Below are positions 18,059 through 26,876 of a DNA stretch of 64,000 nucleotides, one piece after another. Source of the stretch: Veillonella seminalis. Its GTDB lineage: Bacteria; Bacillota; Negativicutes; Veillonellales; Veillonellaceae. Made by a program: the position numbers and the translations under genes. The stretch spans positions 186,001-250,000 of the forward strand of contig NZ_RQUZ01000001.1 of NCBI RefSeq assembly GCF_003992065.1. Reading direction: 5' to 3'. Under the pieces are notes generated by a model. That model ran no database searches and was not told where the DNA came from. It saw only the letters and a list, made by a program, of their open reading frames with translations. The number at the start of each line of letters is the position of its first letter. The first letter of the stretch is position 1.

Positions 18059-19080
18059 TACATTGAATAAAAACGGGGCTACTCACGCCTTTCATTTAAT
18101 CGGTGAGCCTCATGGCGACGTATCGCCGATTGCTTTTTGGCAAATTGAGCAACCGGGGTTTTTTTACCACTATTCAAGACGGCGGTCGGGCCGGCTGTCA
18201 GCAATATGGTATGCCTGTAGCCGGTGCGATGGATCTTGAAAGTTATGAATTGGGACAGCGTTTGGTAGGCAATCCGCAAAATCTTGGCGCTTTGGAATGT
18301 ACCGTTATGGGACCGACCTTTACGGTCAAAGAGCCTTGTGTAGTCGCCTTTACGGGGGCTTTGATGGCTCCGGCCGTCAATGATGTGCCGGTGGCTATGA
18401 ATGAGGCTGTTCGTTTGCAGTCGGGGGATGTAGTTTCAAGCAGTTTCAGTATGAGTGGTGTGCGCATGTACATCGCCGTGCGTGGCGGTTTTGATGTGCC
18501 TGTTATAAATGGCAGTGTGGCAACGCATGTAAAATCAAAATTAGGCGGTTACGGCGGTGAACGATTGCAAAAAGGCCATGTTTTGGTGTTGGGGGATGAA
18601 CGAGTTCGTGCCTGCGGGCTAAACCGTGCGGTAATTCCGGGGTATACTGTGCCGGCCGGCTATGAAACGCCGATGGCGCGACGGACTAAACAGTCGATTC
18701 GACTCGTGTTGGGGCCACAGGCTGACCGCTTTACTGCAGACAGTTATAATATCTTGACGAGTGCTCCTTATGAAATTACGGCCTCATCCGACAGAATGGG
18801 CTATCGCCTGGCGGGGGCAAAGTTAGATCATGTGAACGGGGCCGATATTATTTCCGATGGGGCCGTGTTCGGTTCTATTCAAGTGCCGGCGGACGGCCAG
18901 CCGATTATTCTTATGGCAGATCGACAAACAACGGGCGGTTATACTAAGATTGCTACCGTTATAACCCCTGATTTACCGATTTTGGCACAAATGGGGCCGG
19001 GTGAAATGATTCAATTTGAAATTATCTCGGTGGAAGCGGCACAGGCTGTTTATAAAGAATATTGTGCTGTGTTACGCTAA
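18048..19080 (+). pseudogene. pxpC: 5-oxoprolinase subunit C (KipA family), frameshifted at a T7 tract
   Basis: The gene starts at ATG 18048 after AAGGAGAG. At the seven-T run 18159-18165 the frame is lost: upstream reads WQIEQPGFF, while TTIQDGGRAGCQQYGMP continues in the +1 frame. With six Ts, the family block PGFFTTIQDGGR would be restored. The rest (allophanate hydrolase subunit 2 type, including DRMGYRLAG and PADGQPIILMADRQTTGG) is intact to 19080. The ATG at 18103 in the shifted frame has no ribosome site. Real mutation, slippage-dependent expression or a sequencing error are all possible. Confidence 0.85.
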
Positions 19081-19346
19081 CCGCAAGTTACGTATTTTTA
19101 GAAGCTCTTTTATACCAGGTTATAAATGTCCGGAGTCAAATATTTCAGATCCTTGATTTATATGACTTCGGGCGTTTTTGTGTTCTGTCATGTGCGGGTG
19201 TATAATATTGGGTAGATTTTATAGAATTTTAGCGTATAATAAAACGTAACTATAGTTTATTATATTTTTTACAGTTAAGGTGTATGTAATATTATGTCTT
19301 ATGCGGGAACCAAGCTATCGGTTATCGCTTAGGAGGAATTTAACTT

Positions 19347-20456
19347 ATGAGACCGACCCATATAGAAATCGATACGGCCATAATTCGTGAAAATTTACGT
19401 CGTATCAAAGACAGTTTACCGGAATGGAGCACCAGTACGGCGGTAATTAAAGCTAATGGCTATGGTCATGGCAGTGTCATGGTAGGCCGTATTGCCGTGG
19501 AAGAAGGGTATGAATCGCTGGCGGTAGCGTTCCCGGAAGAAGCTTTACCGTTACGTGCAGCCGGTATCATGGTACCGATTTATCTCCTGGGGATTACTTT
19601 GCCGCAGTCCTTTGATTTGATTGTGGAAGGAAATTCGCGCCCGGCTATATGTGAGTCGACCGATTTGGCGGCTTTGGAGGCTTGTGCCGCTCGTCACGAG
19701 ACGATTATTGAATGTTGTATCGCCGTTGATACAGGCATGCACCGTATCGGGATTCATCCGGATAGAGCACTCGATTTCATGCAACAAGTGGAATCCTATC
19801 CGCATTTGCACGTAGACGGTTTCTTTTCGCATATGGCCAGCGCTGATGCGGCCGATAAAACCAGCGCTCATCAACAAACGGCCATGTTCCGTAATATGGT
19901 GGAAATGATTCGCGCTCATCGATCCGAACCATTCCGCTTTTCTTTGGCTAACAGTGCCGGCTTATTGTCGGTTAAGGACAGTTTATTTACAGATGCACGC
20001 CCGGGCATTATTCAATACGGTATCATGCCTTCTTTGGAAGTGCCGAATCGTTTAGGCTTGCGTCCGGCTCTCAGCATGTACAGCAAAGTCGTTCATGTCC
20101 AACATTTAAAAGCCGGTGAACGCATCGGTTACGGCGGCACTTATACAACTGACCGTTTGACTACGGTGGCGACCGTACCGGTTGGTTATGCCGATGGCTA
20201 TCCGCGCAGCTTGTCGAATCGCGGCAGTGTGCTCATTCACGGTCGCCGTTGTCCTATTGTAGGCCGTGTTTGTATGGACCAATTAATGGTGGCTATGCCG
20301 GAAGGGGTACCGGTTCATCCCGGTGATGAAGTAGTTTTAATCGGTACACAAGGTGATGAAAGTATTACCGTGCTTGAACTTGCTACCTTGGTAGGGACTA
20401 TCCCGTATGAAATTTTCTGCGATTTCTCGGAACGTGTTCCGCGTATTTATATTTAA
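19347..20456 (+). CDS. alr: Alanine racemase
   Basis: A 369-residue fold-type III PLP enzyme with the PLP lysine Lys35 in VIKANGYGHG and the second catalytic base in the RIGYGGTY segment (near residue 262), plus the C-terminal beta domain with GRVCMDQLMV. Makes D-alanine for peptidoglycan. AGGAGG precedes the ATG by 9 bp. Monocistronic, followed by a strong terminator. Confidence 0.95.
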   Translation: MRPTHIEIDTAIIRENLRRIKDSLPEWSTSTAVIKANGYGHGSVMVGRIAVEEGYESLAVAFPEEALPLRAAGIMVPIYLLGITLPQSFDLIVEGNSRPAICESTDLAALEACAARHETIIECCIAVDTGMHRIGIHPDRALDFMQQVESYPHLHVDGFFSHMASADAADKTSAHQQTAMFRNMVEMIRAHRSEPFRFSLANSAGLLSVKDSLFTDARPGIIQYGIMPSLEVPNRLGLRPALSMYSKVVHVQHLKAGERIGYGGTYTTDRLTTVATVPVGYADGYPRSLSNRGSVLIHGRRCPIVGRVCMDQLMVAMPEGVPVHPGDEVVLIGTQGDESITVLELATLVGTIPYEIFCDFSERVPRIYI

Positions 20457-20554
20457 CTGTGAAAAGCTTGGCTGAAACGGCGACCGAGATAGCTGAAGAA
20501 CAGGTAGTCGATGCTGAAGCTTTTGTGTGACAGATAATAAAAAGTATGTAAAAC

Positions 20555-20598
20555 AAAAAGCCCGTCTTGATGTTAATTTGATCAAGGCGGGCTTTTTT
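20555..20598 (+). terminator. Intrinsic terminator of alr
   Basis: A 17-bp stem AAAAAGCCCGTCTTGAT/ATCAAGGCGGGCTTTTT with one G-U, followed by T-rich sequence. Confidence 0.85.
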
Positions 20599-20611
20599 AT
20601 AAGTAATTTTC

Positions 20612-20661
20612 AGCTGACTGCAAGCCGAGGGTACTTCTCGAGTCCGGCAGTCGGCTTTTTT
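20612..20661 (+). terminator. Second hairpin with T-run
   Basis: A 10-bp stem AGCTGACTGC/GCAGTCGGCT with a 25-nt loop and T6 on the + strand. A back-up terminator for alr is likely; it gives only a weak U tract in the iclR direction. Confidence 0.5.
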
Positions 20662-20678
20662 GTTTGCCACAGCTGAAA

Positions 20679-21494
20679 TTAATATTGGAAATTCTTGGTT
20701 TCCATGAGCTTTTTGATGACGGTGCCGAAACGTCGCAAAATATATTTAATGTTGGAAATGTGTTCCGGCGAAGCGTCGAAAATGATGAAGCTGATACTTA
20801 GTGCGGCTGCGATATTGTTGTTTACGCGCAGTGGCATGGCAATGCATCGCGCATATTTGGTGATTTCTTCTTCTTCATAGGTAAACTCACCGTTAGGGTC
20901 TTTGTGAATATCCTGATACAAGGCATCTACTGTGGGAATGGTTTTTTCTGTTAAAGGCGGCAAAGAATTAGGGAACAGTTCGCGCAGTTCATCTAAACTG
21001 TGGTCGAATAAAAGGGCTTTGCCCAAGGCTGTGGCATAGGCCGGCAACCGTTTCCCCACAGAGGAAATTAACTGTAACGGTTTAGGGCTGTTTACTTTTT
21101 GAAGATACATAATCTGATTGCCTTCCAACACACCCAGATGAATGGTCTCTTTACATAGGGAGGACATAACTTCCATTTGATCTTTGATCAGGGTGAGGAG
21201 GTCACTGTTGTGTTGGTAGGTATTGCCTATGATAAAAGCCTGTTTGCCAATCGTGTAAATTAACGTATCTTCTTCACAGAGCAAATAATTATTTTCGACT
21301 AATGTTTTTAAAATAGGGGTCAAGGTGCTTTTGGGGCACTCCAGGCGCGCAGCAATCTGAGAGAGTGTAAGCCCGTTGCTGGCGGCCACCGCTTCCAGAG
21401 TTTTTATGACACGCAGGGTCGGTTTATGTTGTGTGGGAGATGGTGCTGTGTCGGTATTTAGCGCATCTCGTTGAATTGAATTGGATGAAGGCAT
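20679..21494 (-). CDS. IclR-family transcriptional regulator, likely fucose-responsive
   Basis: A 271-residue IclR-type regulator: N-terminal winged helix (TLRVIKTLEAVAASNGLTLS ... ARLECPKSTLTPILKTL) and a C-terminal ligand-binding domain (SVGKRLPAYATALGKALL is the family hallmark). The ATG at 21494 is chosen over an upstream GTG because AAAGGTGG sits at the right distance. It is divergent from the fucose cluster, as the IclR-type FucR gene of Campylobacter jejuni is next to its fucose island. It most likely represses the cluster until a pathway intermediate binds. Confidence 0.88.
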   Translation of the reverse strand: MPSSNSIQRDALNTDTAPSPTQHKPTLRVIKTLEAVAASNGLTLSQIAARLECPKSTLTPILKTLVENNYLLCEEDTLIYTIGKQAFIIGNTYQHNSDLLTLIKDQMEVMSSLCKETIHLGVLEGNQIMYLQKVNSPKPLQLISSVGKRLPAYATALGKALLFDHSLDELRELFPNSLPPLTEKTIPTVDALYQDIHKDPNGEFTYEEEEITKYARCIAMPLRVNNNIAAALSISFIIFDASPEHISNIKYILRRFGTVIKKLMETKNFQY

Positions 21495-21592
21495 ATAAAG
21501 CGCCACCTTTCTAGAAAAGCATATATTTTAAGACAACGTATTAGGTTGCGGTAGTATAATTGTAAACCTGTAAATATATTGTAACATAATTG

Positions 21593-21762
21593 TTCGTATA
21601 TGCATACATTAATATGAAAAATGAAATTTAGTATCTTTGATTATTGTCAGTATGATAAATAGTTATTGCGTATATACGAATTATATTGACTTTTGCGTAT
21701 GATAAGTATAAGATAAGAACATAAATAGTACGTAAATGATATTTGTATTTGTATATACGAAA
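21593..21762. promoter_or_regulatory. Repeated TTCGTATATACGAA-like operators and promoter of the fucose cluster
   Basis: Three near-palindromes resembling TTCGTATATACGAA occur at 21593-21606, 21666-21680 and 21748-21762; a degenerate half (TTGCGTAT) lies at 21693-21700. A candidate promoter TTGACT (21686-21691) with TAAGAT (21709-21714, 17-bp spacing) lies between the second and third. IclR proteins bind such short palindromes, so this is the likely operator array. The rest of the 446-bp intergenic region is AT-rich and has nothing else recognisable. Confidence 0.6.
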
Positions 21763-21940
21763 CATTTTGGCAAGTCTTACATGATTGCGTGTTGATTTAA
21801 ATTTATGGTCTTTCGTTCGCATATAAGAATAGCAGCGGAAAATTTTGAGACAGTGTTGAAGAAGTTAATATATTTTAATTTAGCCGCTCGGCAGTATAGG
21901 GCTAAAACGGTAAAACAAGTGCTTTGTGGAGGTGCAGGAG

Positions 21941-23458
21941 ATGAAAGGTATTCATGTAGGCTCTATTGATAATGTGGCAACAGCCATTGAGCCGTTAGAA
22001 GTGGGTGACAAAGTTCTCGACGTAGTAATTAAAGAACCGATTCCTAAAGGACATAAATTTGCTACCGAACGTATTGCCAAAGGTAAACCGGTTATTAAAT
22101 ATGATTCCCATATCGGTGTAGCCGAAGTAGACATTGAACCCGGTCAATGGGTACATGTTCATAATATTGAAGGCGAACGCGGCCGCGGTGATTTGGATTC
22201 GGAAGTTCGTGATATCGATCAAGATGTAGAACGCAAGACTAATGTAGAAACAGGTCGTGAAAGTTATAAATTGACCGGCTATCGTCGCAGTGACGGCAGC
22301 TTTGGTTTCCGAAATCATATTTTGGTAATTCCAAGTGTTCATTGTTCGAATAAAGTGGTAGAACGCATTGCGAATGGCGTTATGTACAGCGATGTGGAAC
22401 GACGTGATGATACCAAAGTCGTATACGTAAACCATCAACACGGTTGCAGTGAGTTATCCTATGATGCGGATCAGACAAAAGACGTTATTGTGGGAACCGC
22501 AGCTAATCCAAACGTATATGGTGTGTTGGTAGTAGGGCTTGGTTGCGAAGTTGTACAGGCACATACGGTAGCGGAAGAAATTAAAGCTCGGGCACCGTAT
22601 AAGAAAGTAGAGTTTTTCAACATCCAAGCTTGCGGTGGGACCGAAAAGAGTATTCGTCGCGGTATGGACATTGTTAAAAATATGTTGGCTGAAGCACTCA
22701 AAGAAGAACGTACGGAAGGTACGTTGGCTGACGTAGTGCTCGGTACGGAATGCGGCGGCAGTGACAGCTTCTCTGGTTTGAGTGCCAATCCGGCTCTCGG
22801 CGTAGCTTCCGATATCGTAGTAAGTCACGGCGGTGCCGTGATTTTGGCAGAAACTACCGAACTTATCGGGGCTGAACATATTTTAGCCAAACGTGGTATC
22901 AATGAAAAAGTAAGTAAAGAAATTATGAGTACCATTAAAGGCTTTGAACAAGTAGTTATTGATTCCAATGCCGATATCCGCGGTGCCAATCCGAGTCCGG
23001 GGAACATAGAAGGCGGTCTCAGCAGTATTGAAGAAAAATCACTGGGTTGTATTTATAAAGCCGGTAACAGTCCGGTAGTAGCCGTAAAAGATTACGCTAA
23101 ACCGATTACCGATAAAGGGTTAACCTTTATGAATACACCGGGTAATGATATTGAACAATTGAGCGGTATGGTAGCCGGCGGTTGCAATGTTTGTGTATTT
23201 ACAACCGGACGCGGCACACCGACAGGCAGCCCGATTGCTCCGACTATCAAAGTATCATCCAATACCTTCACTTTCAACAACATGAATGACGCTATCGATT
23301 TAAATGCAGGTACGGTAGTAGAAGGTACGAAGACAATTAAAGAAGTTGGTTATGAAATTGTTGATGCTATCGTTGAGGCAGCTGACGGAAAATTAACCAA
23401 AGCAGAACAGAATGAACAGAATGACTTTTCAATTTGGCGCTTGGCAACTACCGTATAA
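21941..23458 (+). CDS. UxaA-family (altronate-dehydratase-like) sugar acid dehydratase, proposed L-fuconate dehydratase
   Basis: A 505-residue full-length UxaA/GarD-family dehydratase: N-terminal SAF domain (about residues 1-95, with HKFATERIAKGKPVIKYDSH) and a large C-terminal part with YRRSDGSFGFRNH, GTECGGSDSFSGLSANPALG and a late GRGTPTGSPIAPTIK. The family are metal enzymes dehydrating sugar acids. In the C. jejuni fucose island the homologous gene is split in two and assigned to fuconate dehydration; the same role is inferred here from the neighbours. GGAGG lies 8 bp before the ATG at 21941. Confidence 0.82.
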   Translation: MKGIHVGSIDNVATAIEPLEVGDKVLDVVIKEPIPKGHKFATERIAKGKPVIKYDSHIGVAEVDIEPGQWVHVHNIEGERGRGDLDSEVRDIDQDVERKTNVETGRESYKLTGYRRSDGSFGFRNHILVIPSVHCSNKVVERIANGVMYSDVERRDDTKVVYVNHQHGCSELSYDADQTKDVIVGTAANPNVYGVLVVGLGCEVVQAHTVAEEIKARAPYKKVEFFNIQACGGTEKSIRRGMDIVKNMLAEALKEERTEGTLADVVLGTECGGSDSFSGLSANPALGVASDIVVSHGGAVILAETTELIGAEHILAKRGINEKVSKEIMSTIKGFEQVVIDSNADIRGANPSPGNIEGGLSSIEEKSLGCIYKAGNSPVVAVKDYAKPITDKGLTFMNTPGNDIEQLSGMVAGGCNVCVFTTGRGTPTGSPIAPTIKVSSNTFTFNNMNDAIDLNAGTVVEGTKTIKEVGYEIVDAIVEAADGKLTKAEQNEQNDFSIWRLATTV

Positions 23459-23615
23459 ATCGGTAACGCTGACAGTATGACTGGCAGGCTGATGCAGTCT
23501 TGCAGCATATAATCCAAACGAATATAAACATTAAGTCCGGAGATTGATAGGAGACTTAGGTGGTTTATAGGATTATAGGTGTATAGAGTGTTAATTAAAA
23601 TTGGAGGTATGTATC

Positions 23616-24395
23616 ATGGATTTGCAATTAAAGGACAAGGTTGTATTTGTAACCGGTGGCGGTAAAGGCATCGGTAGTGGTATTTCTCTTTCATTAGCAC
23701 GTGAAGGTGCGATTCCTGTTATTCTTTCTCGTTCGCCGATTACCGACGAATTTAAAAAAGATATGGAAAGCATCACAACTAACTATGAATTCATTCAGAT
23801 TGACTTGAACGATACTGACAAAATTAAAGGTATCGTTGATGATGTAGCAGCTCGTCGCGGCGGTATTTACGGTATCGTAAATAATGCCGGTGCCAACGAC
23901 AACAAAGATCTCGACACTACATCCTGGCAAGAATTTGAAAAGAGTATTCATGGCAACTTGACTCATTATTATGAATTGGTACATGCATCAGTTGATTACT
24001 TACGTAAATCCAAAGGTTCTATTTTGAACATCACATCCAAAACAGCCTTAACCGGTCAGGGTAAAACAAGTGCTTATGCAGCCGCTAAAGGTGCTATCTT
24101 GGGCCTTACTCGTGAATGGGCAGCCGCTTTATTGGATGACGGTGTACGCAGCAACTGCGTAGTAGTCAGCGAATGCTGGACTCCTCTATACGCTAACTGG
24201 ATTAAAACATTTGATGATCCGGAAGCTCGTAAAAAAGTTATTACCGATAAAATTCCGTTGGAACGTCGTTTCACAACAATTGAAGAAATTGCTGACACAG
24301 CTGTTTTCGTATTATCGCCTAAATCCTCGCATACAACCGGTCAATGGTTATTCGTTGATGGCGGCTATGTTCATCTTGACCGCGCGTTGAGCTAA
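23616..24395 (+). CDS. Short-chain dehydrogenase, proposed L-fucose dehydrogenase (FucX-like)
   Basis: A 259-residue SDR with the nucleotide motif TGGGKGIG (residues 13-20), NNAG, the active-site serine in NITSKTALTG and YAAAK (Tyr154, Lys158). The start follows GGAGG. SDRs of this type oxidise L-fucose, or D-arabinose, at C1 to the lactone in Campylobacter and Burkholderia. Position between the dehydratase and the fucose permease gives the substrate by inference. There is a 157-bp gap upstream and a 15-bp gap downstream. Confidence 0.83.
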   Translation: MDLQLKDKVVFVTGGGKGIGSGISLSLAREGAIPVILSRSPITDEFKKDMESITTNYEFIQIDLNDTDKIKGIVDDVAARRGGIYGIVNNAGANDNKDLDTTSWQEFEKSIHGNLTHYYELVHASVDYLRKSKGSILNITSKTALTGQGKTSAYAAAKGAILGLTREWAAALLDDGVRSNCVVVSECWTPLYANWIKTFDDPEARKKVITDKIPLERRFTTIEEIADTAVFVLSPKSSHTTGQWLFVDGGYVHLDRALS

Positions 24396-24410
24396 GAGGA
24401 GGTACCGTAT

Positions 24411-25646
24411 ATGAATCAAACAGGTAAGCTTGTTACCAGCAGAAATATTAAAATCGCTTTTTGGTTAGTAACATCATTATTCTTCCTCTGGGGCTTCAGT
24501 TACGGTCTCTTGGATGTTATGAATAAAAACTTCCAAAACCACTTGGGCGTTACCAAAGCCGTATCCGGTTTATTGCAAGCAGCGTATTTCGGCGGTTACT
24601 TCGTAATCGCAATTCCGGCCTCTATGGTAGCCACCAAATTCGGCTACAAAGGCGGTATCATTATGGGTCTGGCCTTATATGCATTAGGCGCGTTGCTTAT
24701 CATCCCGGCCAGTAATGAACAAAGCTTTAACTTATTCTTATTAGCCTTCTTTATCATTGCCTGCGGTCTCGGCAGTTTGGAAACAAATGCTAACCCGTAC
24801 ATTACCAAATTAGGTAGTGACGAAGATGCGGCCTTCCGTATTAACATGGCGCAAAGCTTCAACGGCGTAGGCCAGTTCTTGGGGCCAATCGTTGGTGGTG
24901 CTTTATTCTTATCCTTATCTCATGGTGATATTGATAAAAATATGGCCAATGTACAGATGGTATATGTAGGGATTGCTGTTGTAGTACTTGCTGTATTGGC
25001 TGTTTTCGTTATGACACGCATGCCGGAAGGCTCTGAAGTCAGCGATACTACCGGTGATGCTGTGGCTGATGAAGGCAGCGGTTCTTATGGCGACTTACTC
25101 AAATATCGTCACTTCAGCTTAGGTGTAATTGCTCAATTATTATACGTTGCAGCTCAAGTAGGGGCCGGTGCATTCTTCATTAACTACTCCGTAGAACACT
25201 GGCAAGGTTTGGCCGACCATGAAGCTGCTTATTTCTTCAGTATTGCGTTGGTGGCTTTCTTAGTAGGTCGTATCGTAACGACTCCTATTATGAAAAAGGT
25301 TAAAAGTAATGTAATCTTGGCTACCTATTCCTTAATCAATGCAGGGATTATGATTGTGTTACAGTTTGTACATAATTTACCGGCCGTTATCGTTCTCTGG
25401 TTATCCTTCTTCTTCATGTCTATCAGTTTCCCAACAATCTTCGCATTGTCTGTTGTGAAAATTCCTAATAACTTAGTTAAAAAAGCAGCCAGCTTGTTAA
25501 TTATGAGTATCGTAGGCGGTGCGTTCATGCCGTTCTTCATGGGCAATGTAGCCGACCACTGGGGTACCGGTCCAAGCTTCTTACTATTATTGCCTTGCTT
25601 CTTATATGTAGCTTGGTATGGCTTGAAAGGTGTAGCTAAAGACTGA
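24411..25646 (+). CDS. fucP: L-fucose:H+ symporter FucP family
   Basis: A 411-residue MFS transporter of the FGHS (fucose-galactose-glucose:H+) type with about 12 helices. The first helix contains FFLWGFSYGLLDVMNKNFQ, close to the FucP hallmark that carries the proton-coupled Asp; ANPYITKLG follows helix 4. It imports the sugar for this cluster. The GAGGAGG ribosome site overlaps the end of the SDR gene. L-fucose is the best guess; related sugars remain possible. Confidence 0.85.
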   Translation: MNQTGKLVTSRNIKIAFWLVTSLFFLWGFSYGLLDVMNKNFQNHLGVTKAVSGLLQAAYFGGYFVIAIPASMVATKFGYKGGIIMGLALYALGALLIIPASNEQSFNLFLLAFFIIACGLGSLETNANPYITKLGSDEDAAFRINMAQSFNGVGQFLGPIVGGALFLSLSHGDIDKNMANVQMVYVGIAVVVLAVLAVFVMTRMPEGSEVSDTTGDAVADEGSGSYGDLLKYRHFSLGVIAQLLYVAAQVGAGAFFINYSVEHWQGLADHEAAYFFSIALVAFLVGRIVTTPIMKKVKSNVILATYSLINAGIMIVLQFVHNLPAVIVLWLSFFFMSISFPTIFALSVVKIPNNLVKKAASLLIMSIVGGAFMPFFMGNVADHWGTGPSFLLLLPCFLYVAWYGLKGVAKD

Positions 25647-25659
25647 TTATATGCTGACA

Positions 25660-25688
25660 AGGATTGCCGGCGATATGTCGGCAATCCT
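25660..25688 (+). terminator. Hairpin between fucP and the lactonase gene
   Basis: A 10-bp stem AGGATTGCCG/CGGCAATCCT with a 9-nt loop and a short mixed T tract (CTCTTATA). Likely a partial terminator or stabiliser inside the operon, letting permease mRNA differ in level from the enzymes downstream. Confidence 0.55.
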
Positions 25689-25751
25689 CTTATACGGCTG
25701 AAAATCAATAAGACATATATTAAAAGGTCTTATGTCAAAGGAGACAGTAAT

Positions 25752-26864
25752 ATGTTGGAAATTGTAGATTCCCATTTACATATATGGGATTTGGATGTAT
25801 TGCATTTACCTTGGTTGAATTCCTGCAAAGGGGTTATTCAACAAAGCTTTTCTATGGATGATCTCGTTAAAGAATACGCTAAAGCCGGCGTAGACTTTAA
25901 AGGTGGGATCTATATTGAAGTGGACTGCGATGACGCCATTAAAGAAGATGAATTTATCTTCAAATTGAACAGTCCTAAGATTTTGGCAAAAATTATGCGG
26001 GCCCGTCATCTGTGCGGTCATGTGCGTTTGCCGGCCGGTATCGTAGGCGTGCGTGAGCCGCTTCATATCGACAGCTCACCGCGTGGACGTTGCTTGGAAC
26101 GTAGTTTCATCGAAGGTCTCGAAGTATTGGCTGACAAAGGTCTGATTTTTGAAAGCTGTAACCGTGTTGATGAATTAATCGACATTTACCAGGCGGCCGC
26201 TCAGGTTCCCGACTTGAAATTAGTTATTAACCATTGCGGTAATGTGACGGAATTAACTCCGGAATATAAAGAGGCCATGACTAAATTGGCATCTTTGCCG
26301 AATGTATATTGTAAATTATCCGGTTATGCAACCGAAGATCCGGTATTTGTCAAAAACTTATTAGACTTTATTTCCGGTACATTTGATCATAGTCGTTTAA
26401 TCTATGCATCTAACTTCCCGGTTGTGGAATTGTATTCAAACTTTACCGATCATTTAAATTCGGTACGTGAATACTTCCAAGATGATCTTGATATTTTTTC
26501 AAAAAATGCCAAAAAATTATATAAATTGAACAAGCCGCAAGTATTTGCCAGCGTTATTAAACTTCGCCCCGAAAAAGCGGAATATTATAAAGCTTTACAT
26601 GCGGATCCGTTCGCCAGTGTTAATAAAATGATTCGTGAATGCGGTATTACGCACTATCAGATATTCAATCGTGACGACTTGTTGTTTTCAATCATGGTCT
26701 ATGAAGGAGATGATTTCGAATACGATATGGGCAAGATGGCTAACGACCCTGAAACACAACGTTGGTGGCGTGAAACCGATCCTTGTCAAACACGTATAGA
26801 TGGGGCTCAGAAACATGAATGGTGGGCCGACATGGAAATGGTATATGATTTAAACAAGAAATAG
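25752..26864 (+). CDS. Fused amidohydrolase-type lactonase and RhaM-like sugar mutarotase
   Basis: A 370-residue two-domain protein. Residues 1-~262 are a metal-dependent amidohydrolase (Amidohydro_2, COG3618-like), with HLHIWD at 8-13, the INHCGN histidine near 160 and YASNFPV where many relatives have GSDWP. Residues ~268-370 are an L-rhamnose-mutarotase (RhaM) domain with the catalytic YYKALH and QRWW motifs. In C. jejuni the corresponding lactonase and mutarotase are separate genes. The fusion would anomerise L-fucose and hydrolyse the fuconolactone made by the SDR. No stop or frameshift separates the domains. Confidence 0.85.
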   Translation: MLEIVDSHLHIWDLDVLHLPWLNSCKGVIQQSFSMDDLVKEYAKAGVDFKGGIYIEVDCDDAIKEDEFIFKLNSPKILAKIMRARHLCGHVRLPAGIVGVREPLHIDSSPRGRCLERSFIEGLEVLADKGLIFESCNRVDELIDIYQAAAQVPDLKLVINHCGNVTELTPEYKEAMTKLASLPNVYCKLSGYATEDPVFVKNLLDFISGTFDHSRLIYASNFPVVELYSNFTDHLNSVREYFQDDLDIFSKNAKKLYKLNKPQVFASVIKLRPEKAEYYKALHADPFASVNKMIRECGITHYQIFNRDDLLFSIMVYEGDDFEYDMGKMANDPETQRWWRETDPCQTRIDGAQKHEWWADMEMVYDLNKK

Positions 26865-26876
26865 GAGGAATAAATT

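Noticed and set aside
18103-19080. Alternative start of pxpC at ATG 18103
   Set aside because: The sequence before PGFFTTIQDGG in this frame is out-of-frame translation of the real N-terminus and lacks a ribosome site; the T7 frameshift explains the data better.
21995-22879. Several overlapping antisense ORFs in the UxaA-like gene
   Set aside because: Three overlapping shadows with Phe/Thr-rich composition in a clearly coding region.
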